Part shown: positions 1 through 9,013 of the stretch, piece by piece
Position numbering within the stretch: position 1 is the first letter of the stretch
Layout: every line of letters begins with the position of its first letter
Origin: Planctomycetota bacterium
GTDB taxonomy: Bacteria; Planctomycetota; Planctomycetia; Gemmatales; Gemmataceae
Assembly: GCA_016872595.1 (NCBI GenBank)
Contig: VGZJ01000025.1
Span: 1-35,471 of the forward strand
Length of the DNA: 35,471 nucleotides
Direction: 5' to 3'
Program-made: the position numbers and the translations under genes
Notes under the pieces: generated by a model
The model's database searches: none
What the model saw: only the letters and a program-made list of their open reading frames with translations
Told to the model about the DNA's origin: nothing

Positions 1-2
1 TG

Positions 3-1436
3 CCGGACGGCACGTTCAAGGACGTGACCGTCGGCTCCGGGTTGGGGATCGGCGGCGAGAACGTCGGCGTGATTGTAGGCGACGTCAACAACGACGGATG
101 GCCCGATGTCGCGGTCACGCAGTTCATCGGGGTCAAACTGTTCCTGAACCGCGGTGACGGGACGTTCACCGACGTGACCGCGGAGTCGGGGCTGAACAAC
201 CCGCTGTGGGGGGCCTCTGCGAACCTGTTTGACTACGACCGCGACGGGTATCTCGACCTTGTGATCGCGAACTACATCGATCTCGACCCGGCGCAAGTCT
301 GCCTCCACACGAACGGAAAGCGCGACTACTGCGGCCCCTCGGCGTTCCGCGGCACGGCCACGAAATTGTTCCGCAACCGCGGGGCCGAACTCGCCCGGAG
401 TACCGACCCCAAGAGACCGCGTACTTTGTTCGAGGACGTGACCGTGAAGGCCGGCCTTGCCGCTGTCCCGGGTCCGGCGCTTGGCGTCTACTGCGCCGAC
501 TTCACCGGCGACGGGTGGCCCGACATCTTCATCGCCAACGACGCGCAGCCCAATCACTTGTGGATCAACCAGACCAACGGCAAGTTCAAGGAGGAAGCGC
601 ACTTTCGGGGCATCGCCCTCGACGCGATGGGGGTGGCCCAAGCGGGCATGGGCGTCGCGATCGGGGACGTGGACGGAGACGGGTTGTTCGACGTCTATGT
701 CACCCACTTGTCCAGCGACCGGAACACGTTGTGGAAGCAGGGGCCGCGGCGCGGGCAGTTCACCGACCGGACCGCAACGGCCGGGCTGATGGCGACCGAG
801 TGGCGCGGCACCGGGTTCGGCACGGTGCTGGCCGATTTCGACCACAACGGGTGGCCCGACATCGCGATCGCCAACGGCGCGGTGTCGCGCGGCACCCCGA
901 CCCAGAACCCAGACCTCGGCCCGCACTTCTCCGAGTACAGCGAGCGGAACCAACTCGTCCGCAACACCGGGGGCGGGAACTTTGTGGACGTGTCCGCGAA
1001 GAATAGGGCGTTCTGCGGCACGCCGAACGTCGCCCGCGGGTTGGCCGTCGGCGACCTCGACGGCGACGGGGCGCTCGACATGGTGTTGACCACGGTCGGC
1101 GCGCGGGCGCGCGTCTTTCGGAACGTGGCCCGGAACCGCGGCCACTGGCTGATCTTGCGGGCCTACGACCCGCGGCTCAAACGGGACGCCTACGGCGCAG
1201 AGGTCGTCGTAACCACATCGACGCGCCGCGTCCTCCGCGTCATCAACCCCGGCGATAGCTACCTTTGTAGTAGCGACCCGCGCGCCCACTTCGGCCTCGG
1301 CGACGCCGAGCGGTTCGAGGCCGTGCACGTGCTCTGGCCGGACGGCCTGTCGGAGACGTTCCCGGGTGGGGCCGCCGATCGCGCGTTCACACTCGAGCGC
1401 GGGACGGGCGTGCCCGGACCCGCCAAATTGCCGTAA
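3..1436 (+). CDS. FG-GAP/VCBS repeat protein with C-terminal ASPIC/UnbV domain (5' end outside window)
   Basis: The frame is already open at the window edge (it reads PDGTFKDVT from base 3), so the true start lies upstream; the GTG at base 24 is internal. At least six FG-GAP blades are visible as D-x-[DN]-x-DG-x-x-D calcium-binding loops (DVNNDGWPD, DYDRDGYLD, DFTGDGWPD, DVDGDGLFD, DFDHNGWPD, DLDGDGALD). They are followed by an ASPIC/UnbV-like C-terminus (GHWLILRAYD, AYGAEV, FGLGD, VLWPDG). Such proteins (CRTAC1-like) form secreted beta-propellers and are common in planctomycetes next to TPR proteins, as here: the next gene starts 32 bp downstream. The molecular role is not known; binding of ligands or the cell surface is the usual assumption. 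The visible part is 477 residues. Confidence 0.9.
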   Translation, partial: PDGTFKDVTVGSGLGIGGENVGVIVGDVNNDGWPDVAVTQFIGVKLFLNRGDGTFTDVTAESGLNNPLWGASANLFDYDRDGYLDLVIANYIDLDPAQVCLHTNGKRDYCGPSAFRGTATKLFRNRGAELARSTDPKRPRTLFEDVTVKAGLAAVPGPALGVYCADFTGDGWPDIFIANDAQPNHLWINQTNGKFKEEAHFRGIALDAMGVAQAGMGVAIGDVDGDGLFDVYVTHLSSDRNTLWKQGPRRGQFTDRTATAGLMATEWRGTGFGTVLADFDHNGWPDIAIANGAVSRGTPTQNPDLGPHFSEYSERNQLVRNTGGGNFVDVSAKNRAFCGTPNVARGLAVGDLDGDGALDMVLTTVGARARVFRNVARNRGHWLILRAYDPRLKRDAYGAEVVVTTSTRRVLRVINPGDSYLCSSDPRAHFGLGDAERFEAVHVLWPDGLSETFPGGAADRAFTLERGTGVPGPAKLP

Positions 1437-1468
1437 CCGACCCATCGCAGGCTCGAGCGGGTATCGCG

Positions 1469-2821
1469 ATGAAACGAAGGCGCATACTCCTGATCGTTCT
1501 GGGCGCGCTCATCGGCCTCGGGGTCGCGGGCCGGTACGCGTGGCGCGCGTACACGGCGCCGGTGCCCCCCCACGTTCCCCTTGACGGTGTTCCCGAGGAG
1601 AAAGTCGAGCGGATCCGCGCCGCGGAGCGGGCCGTTCGCGCGGCCCCGCGCTCCGGGTCCGCGTGGGGCGAGCTGGGGCTGACCCTGATGGCGAACGGGT
1701 TTCTGGAGCAGTCGATTCCGTGCTTCGCCCACGCGCACAGCTATGCACCGAAGGAACCGCAGTGGCCGTACTTCCTCGGCTCGACGATGCTCACATCGGG
1801 CCGTCGTGAGGGGTTCGACCGGATGCGCGACGCGCTCGCTCTGGCCCGCACGCCCAAGGACCGCCGCGCCGTACTCCTGCCCCTCGCGCGGGCGCTCGTC
1901 CAAGACGGGCAGTTCGACGAAGCGGCCCGTTACGCGGAGGAGTTGCGGCGAATCGACGGCGACAGCCCGACCGTTGACTACGTCCTCGGGTTGCTGGCGG
2001 TCGGGCGCAACGACCGAGAAGCGGCCCGCACCCACCTCGGCCGAGTCGCCGATCACCCGTGCGCCCGCTTGCGCGTGTGTTCGTTGCTCGCGGCCCTCGT
2101 CGACGACGAAGCGCTCTCGCGCGAGTACCTCCGGAAGGCGAGCGAGATGCCGATGGATTTGCCGTGGCCGGACGGGTACGAGGACGAACTGACACGCTAC
2201 CGGACCGAGTCCAGCCGCGGCCTCGCGCGGTACACCGAGTTGCAAGACAAGGGCCAGCACGAAGAGGCACTCGCCTTATTGCGCGACCTCGTTGCTACCG
2301 CGCCCGAGGCGGGTACCTGCTTCATGTTGGGGTTCACGCTCATGTCCCGTAACGAGTTCGCCGAGGCCGCGGCCAGCTTCCGTAAGGCCACCCAGATTAG
2401 CCCACGCGACGCGAAGCTCTACATGTTCCTGAGCATGGCACTGTCGTTGCAGGGCCAGAACCGTGCGGCCGCGCCGGGCGGTCGAGACGAAGCCACGAGC
2501 CTGTTCCGCGAAGCGGTGAAAGCCGCGGACACGGCCATTCAACTCCGTCACGGACTCGTGGATGCGCACCTGACTCGCGGGCAGGCGCTGAAGCGATTGG
2601 GCGACTTCCCCGGGGCCATCGCATCGTTCCGACAGGCTGTACTGATCGGGCCGGAGTTCGCAGAAATGCACCAAGAACTCGGCGAGGCCCTCGCCGAGAA
2701 CGGGCAGGTTCGCGAGGGGATCGAGTCCCTCGAAACGGCCGTTCGTCTCGCCAAGCTCAAAGAGACCAAGCCGCAGCAGGCCCTCGACAAGTGGATGCCG
2801 AAGGCGAAGGCGAAGCCGTAG
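1469..2821 (+). CDS. Membrane-anchored tetratricopeptide-repeat protein
   Basis: The 450-residue product starts with a basic stretch (MKRRR) and one hydrophobic segment (about residues 5-20), suggesting an N-terminal anchor with the rest outside the cytoplasm. The body is alpha-helical TPR: a repeat pair near residues 65-100 (GELGLTLMANGFLEQSIPCF), further repeats at about 120-180, and a clear array at about 270-430 (LGFTLMSRNEFAEAAASF, RGQALKRLGDFPGAIASF, GEALAENGQVREGIESL). TPR arrays act as protein-interaction scaffolds and no catalytic motif is visible. It follows the FG-GAP/ASPIC gene by 32 bp on the same strand, a pairing often seen in planctomycetes, so a shared transcript and a joint surface role are likely but inferred. 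Confidence 0.9.
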   Translation: MKRRRILLIVLGALIGLGVAGRYAWRAYTAPVPPHVPLDGVPEEKVERIRAAERAVRAAPRSGSAWGELGLTLMANGFLEQSIPCFAHAHSYAPKEPQWPYFLGSTMLTSGRREGFDRMRDALALARTPKDRRAVLLPLARALVQDGQFDEAARYAEELRRIDGDSPTVDYVLGLLAVGRNDREAARTHLGRVADHPCARLRVCSLLAALVDDEALSREYLRKASEMPMDLPWPDGYEDELTRYRTESSRGLARYTELQDKGQHEEALALLRDLVATAPEAGTCFMLGFTLMSRNEFAEAAASFRKATQISPRDAKLYMFLSMALSLQGQNRAAAPGGRDEATSLFREAVKAADTAIQLRHGLVDAHLTRGQALKRLGDFPGAIASFRQAVLIGPEFAEMHQELGEALAENGQVREGIESLETAVRLAKLKETKPQQALDKWMPKAKAKP

Positions 2822-2888
2822 CGCCGCGGTTCGGCCCGCAGTGCTTCCGCTACCATATCCTCACGTCACCCTCCACAAGGGCCGCGCC

Positions 2889-5000
2889 ATGTCCCGGTTC
2901 CGTTCCGCGCTCGCGCTCGTGATGCTCGCCGCGTCCGGCGCGCTGGTCGTCGCCCTCGATCACAACGCCGGCGCGCCACCCGTTGCCAAAAAGGTGCCCC
3001 ACAAGCTCACCGAGCACGGCGACACGCGCGTCGACGACTACTTTTGGATCAAGGACAAGACAAACAAGGACGTGCTCAAGTACCTCGAAGCGGAGAACGC
3101 GTACACCGCGAAGGTGCTCAAGCCCACGCAGGCGACTCAGGAGAACTTGTACAAGGAGTTCCTGAGCCGCATCAAGGAGACCGATCAAGACGCGCCCGTG
3201 AAGGACCGCGGGTACTGGTACTACGCCCGCACCGTGGCCGGCAAGCAGTACCCGATTCACTGCCGCAAGAAGGGCACGCTCGACGCCGCCGAGGAAGTGC
3301 TGCTCGACGGCAACGAACTGGCGAGGGGCGAGAAGTTCTTCAGCTTCGGCCCGCAGCGCGTCAGCCCGGACGGGAACCTGCTCGCGTACAGCACCGACAC
3401 CACCGGGTTCCGCGAATACGTACTGTCGGTGAAAGACTTGCGCACCGGCAAGCTCGTCGAAGCCAAGCTCGTACAAGCGCCACACTACGAGTGGGCCGCG
3501 GACAACAAGACCCTGTTCTACACCACCGAGGACGAGGCCAAGCGCGCGCACAAGGTCTGGCGGCACGAACTCGGCGCGCCGGTCAAGAAGGACGCGGTCG
3601 TTTACGAAGAGAAGGACGAACTGTTCTGGCTGGAACTGGCGAAGTCGCGCGACGGCAAGGTCCTGTTCCACTCGTCGGTGAGCTACGGCAGCACCGAAGT
3701 GCGGTTCTTGGCGAGCGACAAGCCCGGCGACAAGTGGCAGACGGTTCGGGCGCGAGAGCGCGACAACGAGTACGACGTGGCCCACCGCGACGGCGTCTTC
3801 TTCGTCCGCACCAACAAGGACGCACCCAACTTCAAGGTTATGACGGTGCCGGTCGCGAACCCGGACAAGTGGTCCGACCTCATCAAGCACGACCCGGCCG
3901 TATACATCGAGTCGGTTTCGCTGTTCCAGCGCCACCTCGTCCTCTCTGTGCGCACCGGCGGGCTGACGCAACTCGTCGTGCGCGCGTTCCGCAACGGGGC
4001 CACACACACGGTCGAGATCAAGGACAAGGTGTTCGACGTGGCGCTCTCGAACAACCCGGAGTACGACACCGACAGCATCCGCTTCACCCACACCACGCTG
4101 ACCACGGCCGACGCCGAGTATCGCTACGACATGAACACGAAAGCCCGCGAGCTGCTGAAACAGAAGGAAGTGCCCGGCGGCTACAAGCCCGATGACTACG
4201 TCTCTGAGCGCGTTCGCGCCGTCGCGCCGGACGGCACAGGAGTGCCGATCTCGCTCGTGTACAAGAAAGGGCTGAAGAAGGACGGCACGGCCCCGTGCCT
4301 GCTGTACGGCTACGGCGCGTACGGCCTCAACATGCCGATGGACTTCGACGCGGTGCGCGTGAGCCTGCTGGACCGCGGGTTCGTGTACGCCATCGCACAC
4401 ATCCGCGGCGGCTCCGACCTCGGCCGCACGTGGTACGACGACGGCAAGATGCTCAAGAAGCAGAACACGTTCACCGACTTCATCGCCTGCGCCGACTTCT
4501 TGGTGAAGGAGAAGTTCTGCTCGCGCGACAAGCTCGCGGTCGAGGGCGCGAGCGCCGGCGGGCTGCTCATCGGCGCGGTCTTGAACCAGCGCCCGGACCT
4601 GTGCAAGGCCGCGATCATGAAGGTGCCGTTCGTGGACGCCATCACCTCGATGCTGGACGAGTCGCTGCCGCTCACGGTGCAGGAGTTCCAGCAGTGGGGC
4701 AACCCGAAGGTGAAGGCCGAGTACGAGTACATACGGAAGTACTGCCCGTACACGAACATCAAGAAGGCCGCGTACCCCGCAATGCTGGTGATGACCGCGC
4801 TGAACGATTCCCAAGTGTTGTTCCACGAGCCGACGAAGTACGTCGCCAAGATGCGCACGCTGCGCACGGACAAGAACCCGCTGCTGCTGCGGTGCAACAT
4901 GGACGCCGGCCACGGCGGGGCCAGCGGGCGCTACGACCACCTCAAGGAAGACGCCATCGTCGTGGCGTTCCTCCTCGACCAAATGGGCATCGCCAAGTGA
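2889..5000 (+). CDS. ptrB: Oligopeptidase B-like serine peptidase (S9A, prolyl oligopeptidase family)
   Basis: A 703-residue S9A peptidase: an N-terminal seven-bladed propeller gates an alpha/beta-hydrolase domain that cuts short peptides, typically after Arg or Lys in oligopeptidase B. The catalytic triad can be read as Ser555 (EGASAGG), Asp640 (TALNDSQV) and His675 (DAGHGGASG). Diagnostic OpB blocks are present (YYARTVAGKQYPIHCRKKG near residue 115, AIAHIRGG, TMLDESLPLT-like). Family members usually have GGSAGG; here it is GASAGG. The ATG at 2889 is chosen because it gives a hydrophobic leader (residues 4-23), hinting at export, which is less usual for OpB. An ATG 48 bp upstream is in frame but adds no signal-like sequence. 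It overlaps the next gene by one base (TGATG). Confidence 0.9.
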   Translation: MSRFRSALALVMLAASGALVVALDHNAGAPPVAKKVPHKLTEHGDTRVDDYFWIKDKTNKDVLKYLEAENAYTAKVLKPTQATQENLYKEFLSRIKETDQDAPVKDRGYWYYARTVAGKQYPIHCRKKGTLDAAEEVLLDGNELARGEKFFSFGPQRVSPDGNLLAYSTDTTGFREYVLSVKDLRTGKLVEAKLVQAPHYEWAADNKTLFYTTEDEAKRAHKVWRHELGAPVKKDAVVYEEKDELFWLELAKSRDGKVLFHSSVSYGSTEVRFLASDKPGDKWQTVRARERDNEYDVAHRDGVFFVRTNKDAPNFKVMTVPVANPDKWSDLIKHDPAVYIESVSLFQRHLVLSVRTGGLTQLVVRAFRNGATHTVEIKDKVFDVALSNNPEYDTDSIRFTHTTLTTADAEYRYDMNTKARELLKQKEVPGGYKPDDYVSERVRAVAPDGTGVPISLVYKKGLKKDGTAPCLLYGYGAYGLNMPMDFDAVRVSLLDRGFVYAIAHIRGGSDLGRTWYDDGKMLKKQNTFTDFIACADFLVKEKFCSRDKLAVEGASAGGLLIGAVLNQRPDLCKAAIMKVPFVDAITSMLDESLPLTVQEFQQWGNPKVKAEYEYIRKYCPYTNIKKAAYPAMLVMTALNDSQVLFHEPTKYVAKMRTLRTDKNPLLLRCNMDAGHGGASGRYDHLKEDAIVVAFLLDQMGIAK

Positions 5001-5656
5001 TGGGCGAACCCCTCCCAGTTAGCCGCGAGCCGAAGGCGAGCGCGGCGCGAGTAGGTGGCATCGTCCTCTGCGGGGGGCGCTCGTCGCGCATGGGCGCGCC
5101 GAAGGCGTGGCTGCGCGTCGGCGACGAGTTCATGCTGTCGCGCGTGGTGCGCATCGTGGGCGAAGCCGCGGGGCCGGTGGTCGTGGTGGCCGCGCCCGGT
5201 CAGGACGTGCCGCCGCTGCCGACGGGCACACGCGTCGTGCGCGACGAAGTCGAAGGCAAAGGGCCGCTCGGCGGGTTAGTCGCGGGGCTGGTAGCGCTCG
5301 AGGGCGAAGCCGATGTGGTGTACCTGTCGTCGTGCGACGTGCCGCTGCTGAAAGTCGCGTTCGTTCGCCACATCTTGGCAAGCAATCAGGGGGCTTACGC
5401 CCCCCGCTCACCTTGTGCAGTGGTTCCGCGCGTCGGCGGTCGCCTTCATCCCCTAGCCGCGGCCTACGCGCTCGACGTACTGCCGGTCGCGCGCGCGCTG
5501 CTCGCGCGCGACTGCCTCCGCATGACGGACCTGCTCGACGCGATTCCGACATGCGTGATCGAAGATCACGAACTGGCGGCCATCGACCCCGCGCTCGATT
5601 CGCTCCGCAATGTGAACACGCCGGAAGAGTACGCGGCCGCGCTGCGGCTCATTTGA
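5000..5656 (+). CDS. mobA: MobA-like nucleotidyltransferase (molybdenum cofactor guanylyltransferase family)
   Basis: The 218-residue protein has the N-terminal nucleotide-binding signature of MobA-like transferases (LCGGRSSRMGAPK, residues 23-35), the DEVEGKGPLGGL block and the metal-site SSCDVPLL. MobA couples GTP to molybdopterin to give the guanine dinucleotide cofactor; a related pterin or sugar nucleotidyl transfer cannot be excluded. The ATG overlaps the stop of the peptidase gene by one base (TGATG), implying translational coupling. Two stretches look like repeat DNA taken into the frame: residues about 7-17 (bases 5018-5043, related to the inverted repeat at 31418-31477) and a small insertion near residues 128-138 around the palindrome 5389-5404. 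The last 8 bases overlap the convergent LRR gene. Confidence 0.85.
   Translation: MGEPLPVSREPKASAARVGGIVLCGGRSSRMGAPKAWLRVGDEFMLSRVVRIVGEAAGPVVVVAAPGQDVPPLPTGTRVVRDEVEGKGPLGGLVAGLVALEGEADVVYLSSCDVPLLKVAFVRHILASNQGAYAPRSPCAVVPRVGGRLHPLAAAYALDVLPVARALLARDCLRMTDLLDAIPTCVIEDHELAAIDPALDSLRNVNTPEEYAAALRLI
5018..5043. repeat. REP-like half-element inside mobA 5' end
   Basis: This stretch matches one arm of the perfect inverted repeat at 31418-31477 with only three differences over about 25 bases (shared core GTTAGCCGC, AGCCG, AGGCG, GCGCG). It encodes part of the N-terminal extension of MobA that precedes the nucleotide-binding motif. It has no full second arm. Confidence 0.55.
5389..5404. repeat. 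Short GC palindrome inside mobA
   Basis: Perfect 6-bp arms GGGGGC and GCCCCC flank a TTAC loop. It lies where MobA-family proteins usually pass straight from the metal-site strand to the conserved VPRVGGRLHPLAA block, so it probably belongs to an inserted repeat of roughly 25-35 bases kept in frame. Confidence 0.4.
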
Positions 5657-6914
5657 GTTTACGGTCGCCGCGCGTCCCGCCGTGTTGGATCCGGCAGTTC
5701 GGCAGTAGCTTCCGCAGTTCTTCCGCGCCCTTCTCCGTCACCTTCGTATCGGTCAGGTCGAGCGAGCGCAGTTCCTTCAGCTCAGCGAGCGCGAGCGCGC
5801 CTTTGTCGGTAATCGCGGTGCCGTTCAGGTACAGCGTGTTGAGCTGCGTCAGGCGCGCCACGTCCTTGAGGCCGGCGTCTGTGAGCTTCGTGTGGCCGAG
5901 GCCGAGCGTCGTGAGCTTCTTGAGCGGCGCGAGGAGCTTCGGCCCGGCATCGGTCACGCCTGTGCCGTCGAGCGTGAGCCACGTCAGCTCCGAGAGCCGC
6001 GCCAGCGAGGGCAGCGCCGCCTCGGTCACCTTCGTGCGCACGAGGTCGAGTCGGCTGAGCTTCGTGAGCGCGGCCAGTTCCTTCACCCCGGCGTCGGTCA
6101 CGGCGGTTTCCGAGAAGGTGAGGTCGGCGAGGTCCGTCAGCCCGCTGACCGTCTTCGCGGTCGCGTCCGTAATCTTGGTTCGGTCGAGCGACAGCGACGT
6201 GAGCTTTGGGAAGTTCTTCAGGTGCGCCGCGCCAACGTCCGCGCACTCGCTGTCGGTGAGCCGGATCGCGCGGAGGTTCTTCAGCCCTTTCAGTTCCGCG
6301 AACCCGAGGCCGTTGACCGGCACGCCCATCAGGTTCAGCGATTCGAGGCTCTCCATCCCCTTCAGTCTCGCCAACCCGGCGTCGCTCACCTTGTTCCAGT
6401 CCAGTAGCAGGCGCTTGACCGATTTGAGGGTACCGATGTCGTGCAGGCCTTCGTCGGTGATCTTGGCGTTGCCGAGGTACAGGAGCCAGAGGTCCGGGCA
6501 CGCGGCGAGCGCCTTCATGCCCGAGCCCGTGACCGCGGTTTCGCCGAGGTCGAGTGTTTTCAGTTGTTTCAGAAGCGCGATGTGTTTGATGCCGCGGTCG
6601 GTGACGCGCGTGTGATCGACGGTGAGGCGCTCCAGAGTCGGCCACGAGGTCAGCTTCGCAGCGCCGACGTCGGAGAACCCGCTGCGGCTCAGGTGAAGTT
6701 CGCGCAGGTGTTCGAGCGGCTTGAGCGTGTTCAGGTCCGCGTCGGAAATGCCCTGTACGCGCACCCAATAGATGGGCTTGCCGGGCAGTTTGTCGTCGCG
6801 CACGAACCCGCCACCGGGCTGCTTGTTGACGAACTCGACGATCTCGGTTTCGCCCGCGCGGGCGACCGGCGGGGCGCACAGAAGCGCGAATAAGGGGAGA
6901 TAGGCGGTTCGCAC
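5649..6914 (-). CDS. Secreted leucine-rich-repeat protein
   Basis: The 421-residue product has a signal peptide (MRTAYLPLFALLCAPPVARA, cleavage likely after ARA). After a short lead-in, about a dozen LRRs of 24 residues follow from residue 45 to 410, with the consensus LxxLxxLxLxxTxVTDxGLxxLAxL (for example LGHTKLTDAGLKDVARL and LNGTAITDKGALALAEL). This is the solenoid of cysteine-free bacterial LRR proteins that planctomycetes carry in many copies. It probably acts in protein binding outside the cytoplasm; no enzymatic domain is seen. Its stop overlaps the end of mobA by 8 bases in convergent orientation. Confidence 0.9.
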   Translation of the reverse strand: MRTAYLPLFALLCAPPVARAGETEIVEFVNKQPGGGFVRDDKLPGKPIYWVRVQGISDADLNTLKPLEHLRELHLSRSGFSDVGAAKLTSWPTLERLTVDHTRVTDRGIKHIALLKQLKTLDLGETAVTGSGMKALAACPDLWLLYLGNAKITDEGLHDIGTLKSVKRLLLDWNKVSDAGLARLKGMESLESLNLMGVPVNGLGFAELKGLKNLRAIRLTDSECADVGAAHLKNFPKLTSLSLDRTKITDATAKTVSGLTDLADLTFSETAVTDAGVKELAALTKLSRLDLVRTKVTEAALPSLARLSELTWLTLDGTGVTDAGPKLLAPLKKLTTLGLGHTKLTDAGLKDVARLTQLNTLYLNGTAITDKGALALAELKELRSLDLTDTKVTEKGAEELRKLLPNCRIQHGGTRGDRKLK

Positions 6915-7025
6915 GGTCGGCCCTCGCGGGTTCGTTAGCGGGCGGCGACAACGGCCAGTGTTCCACAGCGCGGCGCGAACTACAATGCGGACGACGAGCG
7001 CCGTTACACTCTACACGGAACGTAC

Positions 7026-8180
7026 ATGCACCCGCACAAGCAGCACCACGAGCGCCACGCCGGGACCGAGGCGAACAAGGCGTTCCTCCACAAGATTAGC
7101 CGCGAGCGCATCGACCCGAAGGCCGTGGCCGGGGGCGCGAGCGCCGCGGACCTGATCGACAGTGCGTTCCTCTCGTACAACGGCGGGCGGTTGCGCGAGG
7201 GATGTCAGCTCTTCGTGAAGAAGATGCTGGCGAACAACGGGACTGTGGGCCTCGCGCTGTCCGGCGCACTCACGCCCGCCGGCCTCGGCATGTCGTGCCT
7301 CGTGCCCCTCGTCGAAGCCGGGTTCGTCGACTGGATCGTCTCCACCGGCGCGAACCTGTACCACGACACGCACTACGCGCTCGGCATGGACCTGTACCAA
7401 GCCGGGCCGAACCTGCCGGATATGGAGCTGCGCGAGAACCAAGTGATCCGCATCTACGACATCGTTTTCGACTACGACAACCTGCTCGGCACCGACAAGT
7501 TCTTCCGCACGCTCTGCCGCGGCGAAGCGTTCCAGCACACCTTCGGCACTGCGGAGTTCCACAACCTCGTGGGCAAGTACATCAACGAGCGCGAGCACCA
7601 GACCGGGCGCGTGGGCAAGAGCCTGCTGGGGGCGTGCTACCGCGCCGGCGTGCCGGCGTTCACCAGCTCACCCGGCGACAGCAGCATCGGCATGAACCTC
7701 GCCGCGCTGACGCTCGAGGGCTCGCAACTGCGCATCGACCCGCTGCGGGACGTGAACCAGAGCGCCGCGGTGGTGTGGGACGCGAAGGCAGGTGGGGGCA
7801 CCAGTTCCGTGCTGATCCTCGGCGGCGGCAGCCCGAAGAACTTCATGCTGCAAACGGAGCCGCAGATACAGGAGGTGCTGGGCCTGACCGAAGCCGGGCA
7901 CGACTATTTCTTGCAGTTTACCGACGCGCGCCCCGACACCGGCGGGCTGAGCGGGGCCACTCCGAGCGAGGCGATGACGTGGGGCAAGGTCGACCCCGAC
8001 AAGCTCCCGGACTCGGTGACGTGCTACGTCGATTCCACCATCGCGCTCCCGCTGCTGACCGCGTACAGCCTGTCGCGCCTGCCGAAGCGCGCCCCCAAGC
8101 GCCTGTTCGACAAGTTCCCGGAGTTGACCGAGCGCCTGAAGGCCGGGTACACTGAAACCCGTGCCAAACGCGCGGAGTGA
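7026..8180 (+). CDS. Deoxyhypusine synthase-like protein
   Basis: The 384-residue protein has the deoxyhypusine synthase fold signature: an NAD-binding N-terminal half ([28 protein letters not shown]), the conserved LGGGSPKNF block with Lys271 at the position of the substrate-imine lysine, and the C-terminal [23 protein letters not shown] and DSTIALPLL blocks. True DHS transfers the aminobutyl group of spermidine to eIF5A. Bacteria lack canonical eIF5A, and bacterial homologues mostly act on polyamines, for instance making homospermidine, so the substrate is uncertain. The GTPase gene begins 5 bp after the stop (or overlaps it by 4 bp if a GTG is used), so the two are probably co-transcribed. 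Confidence 0.9.
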   Translation: MHPHKQHHERHAGTEANKAFLHKISRERIDPKAVAGGASAADLIDSAFLSYNGGRLREGCQLFVKKMLANNGTVGLALSGALTPAGLGMSCLVPLVEAGFVDWIVSTGANLYHDTHYALGMDLYQAGPNLPDMELRENQVIRIYDIVFDYDNLLGTDKFFRTLCRGEAFQHTFGTAEFHNLVGKYINEREHQTGRVGKSLLGACYRAGVPAFTSSPGDSSIGMNLAALTLEGSQLRIDPLRDVNQSAAVVWDAKAGGGTSSVLILGGGSPKNFMLQTEPQIQEVLGLTEAGHDYFLQFTDARPDTGGLSGATPSEAMTWGKVDPDKLPDSVTCYVDSTIALPLLTAYSLSRLPKRAPKRLFDKFPELTERLKAGYTETRAKRAE

Positions 8181-8185
8181 AACAG

Positions 8186-9013
8186 ATGACGGGATGGAAA
8201 GACGCCCTGGAAATTGCAAAGTGGGGCTGGGACAGTCGCGCCGGCGTGAAGCCGTTGTTGGCGAAGTTCCGGTTGTGGCTTCGGCGCTCGAAAGTACTGG
8301 TGATCGGTCCCGGCGGAACCGGCAAAACCACACTCGCGCGTATTCTGTCGGGTCAGTTCGATTGGCTTCTGGACTCGTCGTGGGCGTACCGTGAGAGTGT
8401 TGAGGTCAAGAAATACAAGCTCAGGGCTGATCCTGCAGTCGAAGTGGTCGCAGTGCCAGGCCAAGAGCACCGCCGCCGCTCGACGTGGGACGGGATCGGC
8501 ACCGACGTATCGAGGGGCGAATACCGCGGTGTAATCTTCGTTGCGTCCAACGGATTTCACACGCCGATCGAATCGAGCTACAAGCGCAATTCGCACTTCG
8601 AGCCGGAGCGCACCAGAGACGCCTTCTGGCGGAAATACACGGAGGCGAAGCGCGACGACGAACTTGCTTGCCTCCGTCATCTGGTGCCGTTCCTGAAAGC
8701 CTGCCCGCTGAAGTTATGGCTCGCCACTCTCGTGACGAAACAAGACCTGTGGCGCGCCCAAGAACCCGCGGTCGAAACGTGGTATCGTGAAGGTGAATAT
8801 GGGAAGCTCGTGACGGAGGTCGCGTCGCACAAAGGCGCGATGTTCCGGTACGAGTACCACGGGTGTTCCCTACTGATCGGGAACCTCGTCACCGCGAGCA
8901 ACGAATATCTTGTCAAGAACGCCGAAGGGTACGACCATCGCGCGCAAGTCGAATCGGTGCGCCGGGTATTCGAGGTCATCGACGGCCTGCACGCTTGGGG
9001 GAACGCGAAATGA
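8186..9013 (+). CDS. MglA-like small GTPase
   Basis: The 275-residue protein carries a P-loop GPGGTGKTT (residues 41-49), a G3-like AVPGQEHRR (residues 89-97), a following strand GVIFVASNG and a G4 motif TKQD (184-187). The VPGQ form of switch II, with the invariant Asp lost, resembles the TVPGQ of MglA-type bacterial Ras-like GTPases; here even the Thr is Ala. A helical N-terminus precedes the P-loop and about 90 residues extend beyond G4, so the protein is longer than MglA (about 195). The ATG at 8186 is preferred because GGAG lies 8 bases upstream; a GTG at 8177 would overlap the previous stop. The gene is poorer in G+C than its flanks and overlaps the next gene (ATGA). Role unknown; probably a nucleotide-gated switch. 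Confidence 0.8.
   Translation: MTGWKDALEIAKWGWDSRAGVKPLLAKFRLWLRRSKVLVIGPGGTGKTTLARILSGQFDWLLDSSWAYRESVEVKKYKLRADPAVEVVAVPGQEHRRRSTWDGIGTDVSRGEYRGVIFVASNGFHTPIESSYKRNSHFEPERTRDAFWRKYTEAKRDDELACLRHLVPFLKACPLKLWLATLVTKQDLWRAQEPAVETWYREGEYGKLVTEVASHKGAMFRYEYHGCSLLIGNLVTASNEYLVKNAEGYDHRAQVESVRRVFEVIDGLHAWGNAK

Noticed and set aside
2850-4982. A 710-residue open frame on the minus strand
   Set aside because: It is antisense to the oligopeptidase gene, whose catalytic residues and family blocks are clear. High G+C leaves such frames open by chance.
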